Shown: one piece after another, positions 1 to 6,723 of the stretch | How positions within the stretch are numbered: position 1 is the stretch's first letter | Layout: every line of letters starts with the position of its first letter | Origin: Pullilachnospira_A gallistercoris | Lineage (GTDB): Bacteria; Bacillota; Clostridia; Lachnospirales; Lachnospiraceae | Reading direction: 5' to 3' | DNA length: 15,735 bases | Assembly: GCA_018712125.1 (NCBI GenBank) | Contig: DVHM01000085.1 | Coordinates: 1-15,735, forward strand | Translations under genes and position numbers: made by a program | The notes under the pieces: generated by a model | What the model saw: only the letters and a program-made list of their open reading frames with translations | The model's database searches: none | Told to the model about the DNA's origin: nothing

Positions 1-638
1 CCGCCTCGTACAGGTCGTTGTTGATGCCGTTGATCGTCGCTATGTAGATGATGGCCCCGTAACCGGCTCCCTGCCAGACGCCCAGCAGGCAGTTGATCAG
101 CCAGAAGGACGGCCCGTTGACCGCCAGCCAGTTCTGCCTCTCAAATCCGAACAGCGTCAGGAACTGGGTAATCGCCCCGTTGTCGTCCAAGAACTCCTGG
201 GCCAGCGAACAGCACACCACCGCCGACACGAAGTAGGGCATGTAGGTTACCGTCTGCACCACCCGCGAGAACCGTTTGCTTCTCAGCTGGCCGATCAGCA
301 GTCCCAGGATCGGCCCCGCCACGAATCCCAGCGTCAGGTTCAGCACCGCCATCGCCACGGTGTTCCTAAGCGCCGTGGGGAACTGCTCTCCCGAGAACAG
401 TTCGATGAAGTTCTCCCAGCCTACCCATTCGCTTCCGAACAGGCCCCTTGCCACCTTGTAATCCTCAAACGCCATCATGATTCCCACCATGGGGATGTAC
501 TTGAAGATCACAAAAAACACGAAGGGGATCAGGAAGATCACGTACAGGGGGCCAGTTCTTCTTCAGGTCGTAGCCCCAGCCTTTTTTCTTCGCGGACATC
601 ACAGGCATCTGCGCCTTCGCCGCTTTTGCTTTTGCCAT
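1..638 (-). pseudogene. LplB-type sugar ABC transporter permease, N-terminal part, frameshifted and cut by the window edge
   Basis: Inner-membrane permease of a binding-protein-dependent sugar importer (LplB family, which carries oligosaccharides or aldouronates). From ATG at 638 the product starts with a basic N-terminus of about 29 residues ending KKNW. A C5 run on the coding strand (G5 at 547-551) then shifts the frame, and the original frame stops at TGA 467-465 after 57 residues. In the +1-corrected frame the sequence is open to the left edge and typical of the family: a first membrane segment (VIFLIPFVFF), KYIPMVGIMMAF, then NFIELF, RNTV, YMPYFVSAVV, and finally QGAGYGAIIYIATINGI just before the expected EAA loop. 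An AGGAAAG/AGGGAAA purine stretch precedes the ATG. The usual partners (second permease, binding protein) must lie outside the window. The break may be a real mutation or a homopolymer sequencing error. Family assignment is firm. Confidence 0.85.
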
Positions 639-676
639 GCAGCTTTCCCTCTCTTTCCTTTTAATGGTTTTCCAAC

Positions 677-685
677 ATTATAGCA
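677..685 (-). promoter_or_regulatory. Extended -10 promoter for the permease gene
   Basis: The minus strand carries a perfect TATAAT (682-677) preceded by TGC, giving an extended -10 about 38 nt upstream of the permease ATG. No good -35 hexamer is visible at 17 bp spacing, which an extended -10 can tolerate. The surrounding 660-780 stretch is AT-rich and holds no gene. Confidence 0.5.
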
Positions 686-804
686 AGTTTGTCCGATATC
701 TCCTATCAGATTTTTAACATTTATATCAATTTTTAACGCAAATTCTATATTCACTTTTCATGACATTGTTATATTTTTTCTGTCAAATTTTCCTTCACGG
801 AAAC

Positions 805-843
805 ACAAAAAGGACGATGCCCGATCTTGTTTCGGCATCGTCC
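805..843 (-). terminator. Intrinsic terminator of secA
   Basis: A perfect 10-bp stem (812-821 with 834-843, GGACGATGCC on both strands) closes a 12-nt loop. On the minus strand it is followed at once by TTTTTGTGTTT. It lies about 60 nt past the secA stop and reads as a Rho-independent terminator for secA. Confidence 0.85.
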
Positions 844-901
844 CCACTCATTTTCACACTGTTTTCTTTGCTGCCCATCCCGGGTCACGCCTTCCCGCGT
901 C

Positions 902-3496
902 TCAGGCCTTCCCGCCCGCAGGACCGCCGGACGTCTTTCCGTGGCACTGCTTATACTTCAGACCGCTGCCGCAGGGGCAGGGGGAATTGGGATAAATCTT
1001 CTGGACCGTTCTCTTCTTCGGTCCGCTGGACGCGGTATCATCCTTGTTGGTTCCCGTAACCTTGGCAACCTCCTCCCGCTCCACTTTTTTCTCGATGCGG
1101 ACACGGTAGAGCATCTGTACGGTCTCTGTGCGGATGGCTTCATTCATGGCATCCATCATCTCATAGCTGGCCGCCTTGTACTCGTCGATCGGGTTCCGCT
1201 GGGCAAATGCCTGCAGGCCGATTCCCTGGCGGAGCTGCTCCATGTCGTCAATCTCCTCCATCCATTTCCGGTCGATAACCCGCAACAGAACAACGCGCTC
1301 CACCTCGCGGAAGGCCTCCGGATTCGGGAACTCCTGCTCCTTGGCCTCATAGAGAGCCACTGCTTTCTCCGTCAGCTTCTCCGTCAGATCCTTCGCCTTC
1401 TTCACACCCTCAAGATCCGCTCCTGTTATGGGCGCGAGCGGAATGACCGGAAGCAGCAGCTGGTTCAGTTCATTCAGATCCCAGTCGCCGGAATCCACCT
1501 CATCGCTTGCCACCGTGTTCACGGCTTCCTCCACCTTGCTGCTGATCATATCCATGATGTTGTCCCGCATGTTCTCGCCGCTGAGTACCCGGCGCCGCTG
1601 CGCGTAGATCAACTCTCGCTGCTCATTCATAACCTGATCGTACTCCAGCAGGTTCTTGCGGATCGCGAAGTTGTTGCTCTCGATCTTCTTCTGCGCCTTC
1701 TCAATGGCACCGCTGAGCATCTTGTGCTGGATCTGCTCGTTCTCCGGCACGCCCAGGCTGTTAAACATGGAGATCAGCTTCTCGGAGCCGAACAGCCGCA
1801 TCAGATCGTCCTCCAGAGAAATGAAGAACTGGGACTGGCCCGGATCGCCCTGACGGCCGGAACGACCGCGGAGCTGATTGTCGATACGGCGGGACTCATG
1901 CCGCTCCGTGCCGACGATCTTCAGACCACCCGCGGCTCTGGCCTCCTCGTCCAGCTTGATATCGGTACCACGGCCCGCCATGTTGGTGGCGATGGTAACC
2001 GCCCCGTGACGACCGGCGTCAGCCACGATCTCCGCCTCCTTCTCGTGGAATTTGGCGTTCAGCACGTTGTGCGGAATACCCTCCCGCTTCAGAAGGCGGC
2101 TGATCTCTTCGGAAATGTCGATGGTAATCGTACCCACCAGCACCGGCTGCCCCTTCGCGTGAGCCTTCTTGACTTCCTCCACCACCGCGTGGTATTTTTC
2201 CTTCTTGGTCTTGTATACCGCGTCCTCCAGGTCCTGTCGGATAACAGGCTTGTTGGTGGGGATCTCCACCACGTCCATGCCGTAGATATCCCGGAACTCC
2301 TGCTCTTCCGTCAGGGCCGTACCGGTCATACCACACTTCTTGTCATACTTGTTGAAGAAGTTCTGGAAGGTAATGTTGGCCAGGGTCATGCTCTCCCGTT
2401 TGACCTTTACCCCCTCCTTTGCCTCGATGGCCTGATGAAGTCCGTCGGAGTAGCGCCGTCCCGGCATGATACGGCCGGTAAAACTGTCCACGATCAACAC
2501 CTGATCATCCTTTACCACATAGTCCTGATCCCGGTGCATGAGGTTGTGAGCCCGCAGCGCCAGAATGATATTGTGCTGAATCTCCAGATTCTCGGGGTCC
2601 GCCAGGTTGTCGATGTGGAAGAATTTCTCCACCTTGTCCACACCCTGCTGGGTCAGGTTGACCACCTTGTCCTTCTCGTTGACGATGAAGTCTCCGGTCT
2701 CCTCCTGCTCCACGCCCATGATAGCGTCCATCTTGGAAAATTCCGGCAGATCCTCGCCCCGCGTCAGCTGACGAGCCAGCGTATCACACATCTCATAGAG
2801 CTTTGTGGACTTGCCGCTCTGGCCGGAAATGATCAGCGGTGTCCGGGCCTCGTCGATCAGCACCGAATCCACCTCGTCGATGATGGCATAGTGGAGCCCC
2901 CGCTGTACCAGCTGCTTTTCGTAGACCACCATGTTGTCACGCAGATAATCGAAGCCCAGCTCGTTGTTGGTAATGTAAGTAATGTCGCAGTTGTAAGCCG
3001 CCTGCCGCTCTTCCCGGTTCATGTCATTTAAGACCACGCCCACGGTCAGCCCCAGGAACTCGTGAACCTTGCCCATCCACTCCGCGTCACGCTTTGCCAG
3101 ATAGTCGTTGACGGTCACTATGTGCACGCCCTTCCCCTCCAGCGCGTTCAGGTAAGCCGGCAGCGTCGCCACCAGCGTCTTGCCCTCGCCGGTCTTCATC
3201 TCAGCGATACGCCCCTGATGCAGAACAACGCCTCCGATCAGCTGCACCCGGAAATGCTCCATGCCGAGCACGCGCCGGGCCGCCTCCCGAACGGTGGCGT
3301 ACGCCTCGGGAAGGATGTCATCCAGTGTGGCTCCCTCCGCCAGCCGCTCTTTGAACTGTCTTGTTTTATCCCTCAATGCCTCGTCAGAGAGAGCCACCAT
3401 CTCATCCCGCATGGCCTCGATCTTATCCACGATCGGTTCAATCCGTTTGACCTCTCTCTGGCTGTGTGTGCCGAATACCTTGTCTAAAAATCCCAT
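902..3496 (-). CDS. secA: Preprotein translocase ATPase SecA
   Basis: SecA is the motor ATPase that pushes unfolded preproteins through SecYEG at the membrane. The 864-residue product has the full family layout: MGFLDKVFG start, Walker A MKTGEGKT (about 100-107), DEVD box (about 207-210) in the first nucleotide-binding domain, preprotein cross-linking region, TNMAGRGTDIKL and the RIDNQLRGRSGRQGDPG stretch of the second ATPase domain, helical scaffold and wing, and a C-terminal zinc-binding SEC-C motif CPCGSGLKYKQCH (C840, C842, C851, H852). I chose ATG 3496 because it has AAGGAG at 3510-3505 and gives the canonical SecA N-terminus. The frame stays open upstream to 3682, but those 62 residues are encoded by the inverted-repeat element and are not SecA-like. 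In Bacillus secA is followed by prfB; here a terminator follows instead. Identification is secure. Confidence 0.98.
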   Translation of the reverse strand: MGFLDKVFGTHSQREVKRIEPIVDKIEAMRDEMVALSDEALRDKTRQFKERLAEGATLDDILPEAYATVREAARRVLGMEHFRVQLIGGVVLHQGRIAEMKTGEGKTLVATLPAYLNALEGKGVHIVTVNDYLAKRDAEWMGKVHEFLGLTVGVVLNDMNREERQAAYNCDITYITNNELGFDYLRDNMVVYEKQLVQRGLHYAIIDEVDSVLIDEARTPLIISGQSGKSTKLYEMCDTLARQLTRGEDLPEFSKMDAIMGVEQEETGDFIVNEKDKVVNLTQQGVDKVEKFFHIDNLADPENLEIQHNIILALRAHNLMHRDQDYVVKDDQVLIVDSFTGRIMPGRRYSDGLHQAIEAKEGVKVKRESMTLANITFQNFFNKYDKKCGMTGTALTEEQEFRDIYGMDVVEIPTNKPVIRQDLEDAVYKTKKEKYHAVVEEVKKAHAKGQPVLVGTITIDISEEISRLLKREGIPHNVLNAKFHEKEAEIVADAGRHGAVTIATNMAGRGTDIKLDEEARAAGGLKIVGTERHESRRIDNQLRGRSGRQGDPGQSQFFISLEDDLMRLFGSEKLISMFNSLGVPENEQIQHKMLSGAIEKAQKKIESNNFAIRKNLLEYDQVMNEQRELIYAQRRRVLSGENMRDNIMDMISSKVEEAVNTVASDEVDSGDWDLNELNQLLLPVIPLAPITGADLEGVKKAKDLTEKLTEKAVALYEAKEQEFPNPEAFREVERVVLLRVIDRKWMEEIDDMEQLRQGIGLQAFAQRNPIDEYKAASYEMMDAMNEAIRTETVQMLYRVRIEKKVEREEVAKVTGTNKDDTASSGPKKRTVQKIYPNSPCPCGSGLKYKQCHGKTSGGPAGGKA

Positions 3497-3504
3497 GAAC
3501 AATT

Positions 3505-3510
3505 CTCCTT
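3505..3510 (-). promoter_or_regulatory. Ribosome binding site that fixes the secA start
   Basis: AAGGAG on the minus strand, 8 nt before ATG 3496. It lies about 25 nt from the edge of the bilobed inverted-repeat element and excludes the upstream in-frame starts. Confidence 0.85.
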
Positions 3511-3534
3511 GTTTTTTGTGCTCTCTGATCACAT

Positions 3535-3813
3535 TAGCGTCGGTGTACAGGGGGCAATACGGTCGAGAAATGACCGATTTTTGGCCTTTCCGCGTTATTT
3601 TCACTCCGCGTACGTCCAGTACGCGTCGATCAAATGCCTTGAAAGGACAAAAATCGTCTATTTCTCGACTCTTCGACCTCAACCGTAGAAATTCCGGTCA
3701 TTTGCAAGGCATCTGAACGAGGTGTACTGTGAACGTACACCGAGCGAAGATAACGCAGCAAATGCCCGGAATTGCACGGTTTGAGGCGTATTGCCCCTTG
3801 TACACCGACGCTA
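3535..3813. repeat. Bilobed inverted-repeat element (MITE/BIME-like) forming the secA leader
   Basis: A 27-nt terminal inverted repeat (3535-3561 with 3787-3813, one mismatch, starting TAGCGTCGGTGTACA) encloses two long hairpins. Lobe 1 pairs 3562-3590 with 3641-3669 (10 perfect pairs, then 16 with one mismatch) and has a 7-bp inner stem 3607-3613/3619-3625. Lobe 2 pairs 3677-3705 with 3758-3786 (imperfect) and has an inner stem 3721-3727/3735-3741. The inner part of lobe 1 read on the minus strand closely matches the inner part of lobe 2 read on the plus strand, including a shared ATAACGC. There is no coding capacity. The ends begin and finish with TA, compatible with a TA target duplication as in IS630/Tc1-type MITEs, but the family is not one I recognise by name. 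Transcribed towards secA it would fold into a three-way, cloverleaf-like RNA. Structure is directly visible; mobility is inferred. Confidence 0.85.
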
Positions 3814-3818
3814 TTCTC

Positions 3819-3847
3819 ATAATAGCACTCTTTTTGTACCGGCACAA
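3819..3847 (-). promoter_or_regulatory. Probable secA promoter at the outer edge of the element
   Basis: On the minus strand TTGTGC (3847-3842), a 17-bp spacer and TATTAT (3824-3819) fit a vegetative sigma-A promoter. The expected start, about 7 nt downstream, falls at the first bases of the inverted-repeat element, so the element would make up almost the entire secA leader. A weaker alternative (TTTACA with TACAAA, just upstream) overlaps it. Confidence 0.55.
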
Positions 3848-3933
3848 CTCGCATTTTGTAAACATTTTATTAAATTGTACTTTTTATTCGCATAAAGGTT
3901 TCTTTTCCCGCCTCCGGCAGATGCTTTCCCGGG

Positions 3934-4623
3934 TCACAGAGTCCCCAGCCCGATCAGTATCCCCAGAATCCCCAGATAATAGGTTGCCAGATTAAAGACA
4001 TGAACCGCCGTCTTCTGCTCCGGGCGGCGGAAGGTATGAAAATACAGAAAAATAATGCTCACATCCGAGGCGAAAAACAGCGCCGCTCCCACTCCGGTCC
4101 ACAGGGCTCCGACCGACCGCCGGTCCAGGGCAAATTCCAGGGCATTGACCATGAAAAAGGCCAGCAGCAGGGCGTAGAAAAAGGCTGGCCAGCGCAGTTT
4201 TCTCATCTTGAGCCCGCAGAGCCGCTCCACCAGCAGGAACACCACCCCCACTGCCAGAGGAATCCCGATGTTGAAGGGATCAATGCCCGGATGCAGCATC
4301 AGAAGAAAAAGGGAAAATCCCAGATGGGCCGCCAGAAAAAAGATCAGCCCCAGCATAAAATGCCGGCTTTTCCGGTTCTTCCGAAAAAGCCCGATGAAAA
4401 AATCGCCCAGAAAACACAGAAGCAACGCCGGAAGAATCCATGCCAGATAAGACAGATGACCAGACAGAAAGGCAAAGAAAACTCCGAGGGCCACAAAACC
4501 CGCGCTGTTTGTCATCTTCGCGGCAAGATAGCGCTGTGAGCCGCAAACGGCGGCCCGAAGCAGATTTCCCAACAGGCAAAGGTAGATTACCACCCCTGCC
4601 GTCATCATTCCCTCTGTTCCCAT
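3934..4623 (-). CDS. YhhN/TMEM86-family integral membrane protein (lysoplasmalogenase-like)
   Basis: A 229-residue protein made almost entirely of hydrophobic helices (about seven or eight), with basic loops between them. It matches the YhhN/TMEM86 pattern: FLGDFFIGL (Gly73-Asp74), a histidine-containing helix AAHLGFSLF (His100), and FASDVSIIF (Ser186-Asp187), followed by a C-terminal YYLGILGILIG helix. Animal TMEM86 proteins hydrolyse the vinyl ether bond of lysoplasmalogens; clostridia can make plasmalogens, so the same reaction is plausible, but bacterial YhhN function is poorly known. I chose ATG 4623 because GAGGAG lies 5 to 6 nt upstream and because the longer frame (from 4728) begins inside the -35 of the promoter. 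The gene is a single unit between secA and the exporter operon. No convincing terminator is visible after it. Confidence 0.75.
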   Translation of the reverse strand: MGTEGMMTAGVVIYLCLLGNLLRAAVCGSQRYLAAKMTNSAGFVALGVFFAFLSGHLSYLAWILPALLLCFLGDFFIGLFRKNRKSRHFMLGLIFFLAAHLGFSLFLLMLHPGIDPFNIGIPLAVGVVFLLVERLCGLKMRKLRWPAFFYALLLAFFMVNALEFALDRRSVGALWTGVGAALFFASDVSIIFLYFHTFRRPEQKTAVHVFNLATYYLGILGILIGLGTL

Positions 4624-4698
4624 AGTATCTCCTCTCCCGGTCCGGACGCGCCTTGCTGCCGCTTCTGCCAGCAGCCGAATGTCCTTCCCGATATATTT

Positions 4699-4728
4699 AT
4701 TATATACATCCCACCCTTTCTCTGGCAA
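4699..4728 (-). promoter_or_regulatory. Promoter of the YhhN-like gene
   Basis: TTGCCA (4728-4723), an 18-bp spacer and a perfect TATAAT (4704-4699) on the minus strand. The leader of about 70 nt contains a small GCTGC/GCAGC hairpin before the GAGGAG ribosome site. Confidence 0.7.
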
Positions 4729-4750
4729 GGAAAAGTCCCCTGTTCACTGT

Positions 4751-4783
4751 AAAACAAAAAGAGGCGGCATCCGCCGCCCCTTT
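4751..4783 (-). terminator. Intrinsic terminator of the marR-ABC operon
   Basis: GGCGGC (4763-4768) and GCCGCC (4773-4778) form a GC-rich stem with a 4-nt loop. On the minus strand TCTTTTTGTTTT follows. It lies about 35 nt after the stop of the second ABC gene. Confidence 0.85.
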
Positions 4784-4815
4784 GAGAAGTTCTGCTCGAA
4801 ACGTATTCTGAAATT

Positions 4816-6723
4816 TTACGCGTTCACGATCTTTCCGGTGTAGAGCTGATAGTACTTTCCGCCCTCGGCAATCAGCTCCTCGTGGCTGCCTCGCTCGATA
4901 ATCCGACCCTGCTCCAGAACCATGATACAGTCGCTGTTTCGGATGGTGGACAGCCGATGGGCAATGACGAAAGTGGTTCTGCCCTTCATCAGTTTATCCA
5001 TACCATCCTGCACAATCTTCTCGGTTCTGGTATCAATGGAGCTGGTGGCCTCATCCAGAATCAGCACAGGCGGATCCGCGATAGCCGCCCGGGCAATAGC
5101 CAGAAGCTGCCGCTGTCCCTGGCTCAGGTTCGACCCATCACCGGTAAGGACGGTGTCATATCCGTGAGGCAGACGGCGGATAAATCCGTCGGCATTGGCC
5201 AGCTTCGCTGCCGCCCTCACTTCCTCATCCGTAGCGTCCAGTTTACCGTAACGGATATTCTCCGCCACGGTTCCGGTAAACAGGTGGGTATCCTGCAGCA
5301 CAATGCCCAGAGAATGCCGCAGATCCGCTTTTTTGATCTTGTTGATGTTGATGCCGTCATAACGGATCTTCCCGTCGGACACATCGTAGAATCGGTTGAT
5401 CAGATTGGTAATCGTAGTCTTTCCGGCTCCGGTGGCGCCGACGAAGGCAATCTTCTGCCCCGGCGTCGCGTACATCCTGATGTCGTGGAGCACGATCTTG
5501 TCGTCGGTGTAGCCGAAGTCCACGCCGTCGAAGACCACGTCTCCCTCCAGCTTCACATAAGTGGTGGTGCCGTCCGCCTTGTGGAAATGCTTCCACGCCC
5601 ACATGCCGGTGCGCTTCTCAGACTCCACAATCTGGCCGTTCTCCTCCTTCGCGTTTACCAGCGTGACATAGCCGTTGTCAACTTCCGGCTCCTCATCCAG
5701 CAGCGCGAACACACGGTTTGCTCCGGCCATGGCCATCACGATGAAGTTCAACTGCATGCTGACCTGGTTGATGGGCATGGTAAAACTCCGGTTGAATGAG
5801 AGGAAGCTGGCAAGACCGCCCAGGGTAAAGCCGCCAATGCCGTTCAAAGCCAGCAGACCGCCCACAACCGCCACCAGCACATAGCTGATATTTCCGATCT
5901 GCGCGTTGGCCGGCATCAGAATATTGGCGTACTTGTTCGCCTTGTTGGCGCTGTCGAAGAGCTGGTCGTTCAGCTCGTTGAACTGCTCGATGGACTCCTC
6001 CTCATGGCAGAACACCTTGACCACCTTCTGTCCGTTCATCATCTCCTCAATATTTCCGTTGACGATACCCAGATCCTTCTGCTGCTCGGTAAAATACTTG
6101 GCGGAGTTGCCGCCCAGTTTCTTCGTCACAAGCAGCATGACGCCCACCATGGCCAGGGTCAGAATCGTCAGCGGGATGTTCAGCGTTACCATGCAGACAA
6201 ATACGCCCACGATGGTAATCAGGCTGTTGAGGAGCTGCGGAATACTCTGGCTGATCATCTGGCGCAGCGTATCGATATCGTTGGTGTACACCGACATGAT
6301 ATCGCCGTGGGCATGGGTGTCAAAATAGCGGATCGGCAGATCTTCCATGCTGGTAAACATATCGTCCCTCAGATCCCGCAAAGTTCCCTGGGTTACATAG
6401 ACCATGATCATACTCTGGGTAAACATGCTGATGACGCCGGCGGCATAGAAGAGCGCCACCCGGCCGATAGCTCCCAGAAGAGGGCCGAAATCGTTGCTGT
6501 GCTCTTTGAGCATGGGCATGATATAATCGTCGATCAGGGTCTGCATGAACATGGTTCCCTGCAGGTTGCTCAGAACGGTAATGACAATGCAGACCACCAC
6601 GATCACCATCTGCAGCCCGTAACGCTTGCAGACATATTTCAGAACGCGCATAATCGTTCCCATATTTGCTTTCAAGTCTAACTTCTGCCCTCTGGGGGCA
6701 GTTCTAGGTCCCGGTCCCGGCAT
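4816..6723 (-). CDS. ABC exporter half-transporter, subunit with the intact ATPase residues (MdlB/YheH-like)
   Basis: A 635-residue exporter-type ABC protein: proline-rich N-terminus, six-helix membrane domain (about 30-335) and a C-terminal ATPase domain. Visible motifs are Walker A GATGAGKT (429-436), Q-loop LQD, signature LSQGQ (533-537; the usual second Gly is Gln), Walker B VLILDE with catalytic Glu558, and switch His589. A stretch of about 40 extra residues (about 350-390, including TGMWAWKHFHKADGTTTYV) separates the membrane domain from the ATPase core and is longer than in most half-transporters. Its ATG overlaps the stop of the upstream ABC gene by one base (TAATG), with GGAGG in that gene's end, so the two are translationally coupled and very likely form a heterodimer. 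The substrate cannot be read from sequence; drug or lipid export is the usual role of this class. Confidence 0.93.
   Translation of the reverse strand: MPGPGPRTAPRGQKLDLKANMGTIMRVLKYVCKRYGLQMVIVVVCIVITVLSNLQGTMFMQTLIDDYIMPMLKEHSNDFGPLLGAIGRVALFYAAGVISMFTQSMIMVYVTQGTLRDLRDDMFTSMEDLPIRYFDTHAHGDIMSVYTNDIDTLRQMISQSIPQLLNSLITIVGVFVCMVTLNIPLTILTLAMVGVMLLVTKKLGGNSAKYFTEQQKDLGIVNGNIEEMMNGQKVVKVFCHEEESIEQFNELNDQLFDSANKANKYANILMPANAQIGNISYVLVAVVGGLLALNGIGGFTLGGLASFLSFNRSFTMPINQVSMQLNFIVMAMAGANRVFALLDEEPEVDNGYVTLVNAKEENGQIVESEKRTGMWAWKHFHKADGTTTYVKLEGDVVFDGVDFGYTDDKIVLHDIRMYATPGQKIAFVGATGAGKTTITNLINRFYDVSDGKIRYDGININKIKKADLRHSLGIVLQDTHLFTGTVAENIRYGKLDATDEEVRAAAKLANADGFIRRLPHGYDTVLTGDGSNLSQGQRQLLAIARAAIADPPVLILDEATSSIDTRTEKIVQDGMDKLMKGRTTFVIAHRLSTIRNSDCIMVLEQGRIIERGSHEELIAEGGKYYQLYTGKIVNA

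Noticed and set aside
827..3031. Long plus-strand open frame of 734 codons
   Set aside because: It is antisense to secA, which is certain. The composition (many Leu, His, Val) is that of the mirror frame of a GC-rich gene, and there is no ribosome site or family resemblance.
3535..3813. Interpretation as a CRISPR array or riboswitch
   Set aside because: There are only two related modules in inverted orientation, not regularly spaced direct repeats, and I see no known riboswitch core; near-perfect long stems fit a repeat element better.
3901..3933. Possible terminator after the YhhN-like gene
   Set aside because: Only very short stems (GCC/GGC) can form and no T-run follows on the minus strand.
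3630..3995. Short open frames inside the bilobed element (both strands)
   Set aside because: They are by-products of the inverted-repeat sequence, with no ribosome sites and overlapping pairing arms.
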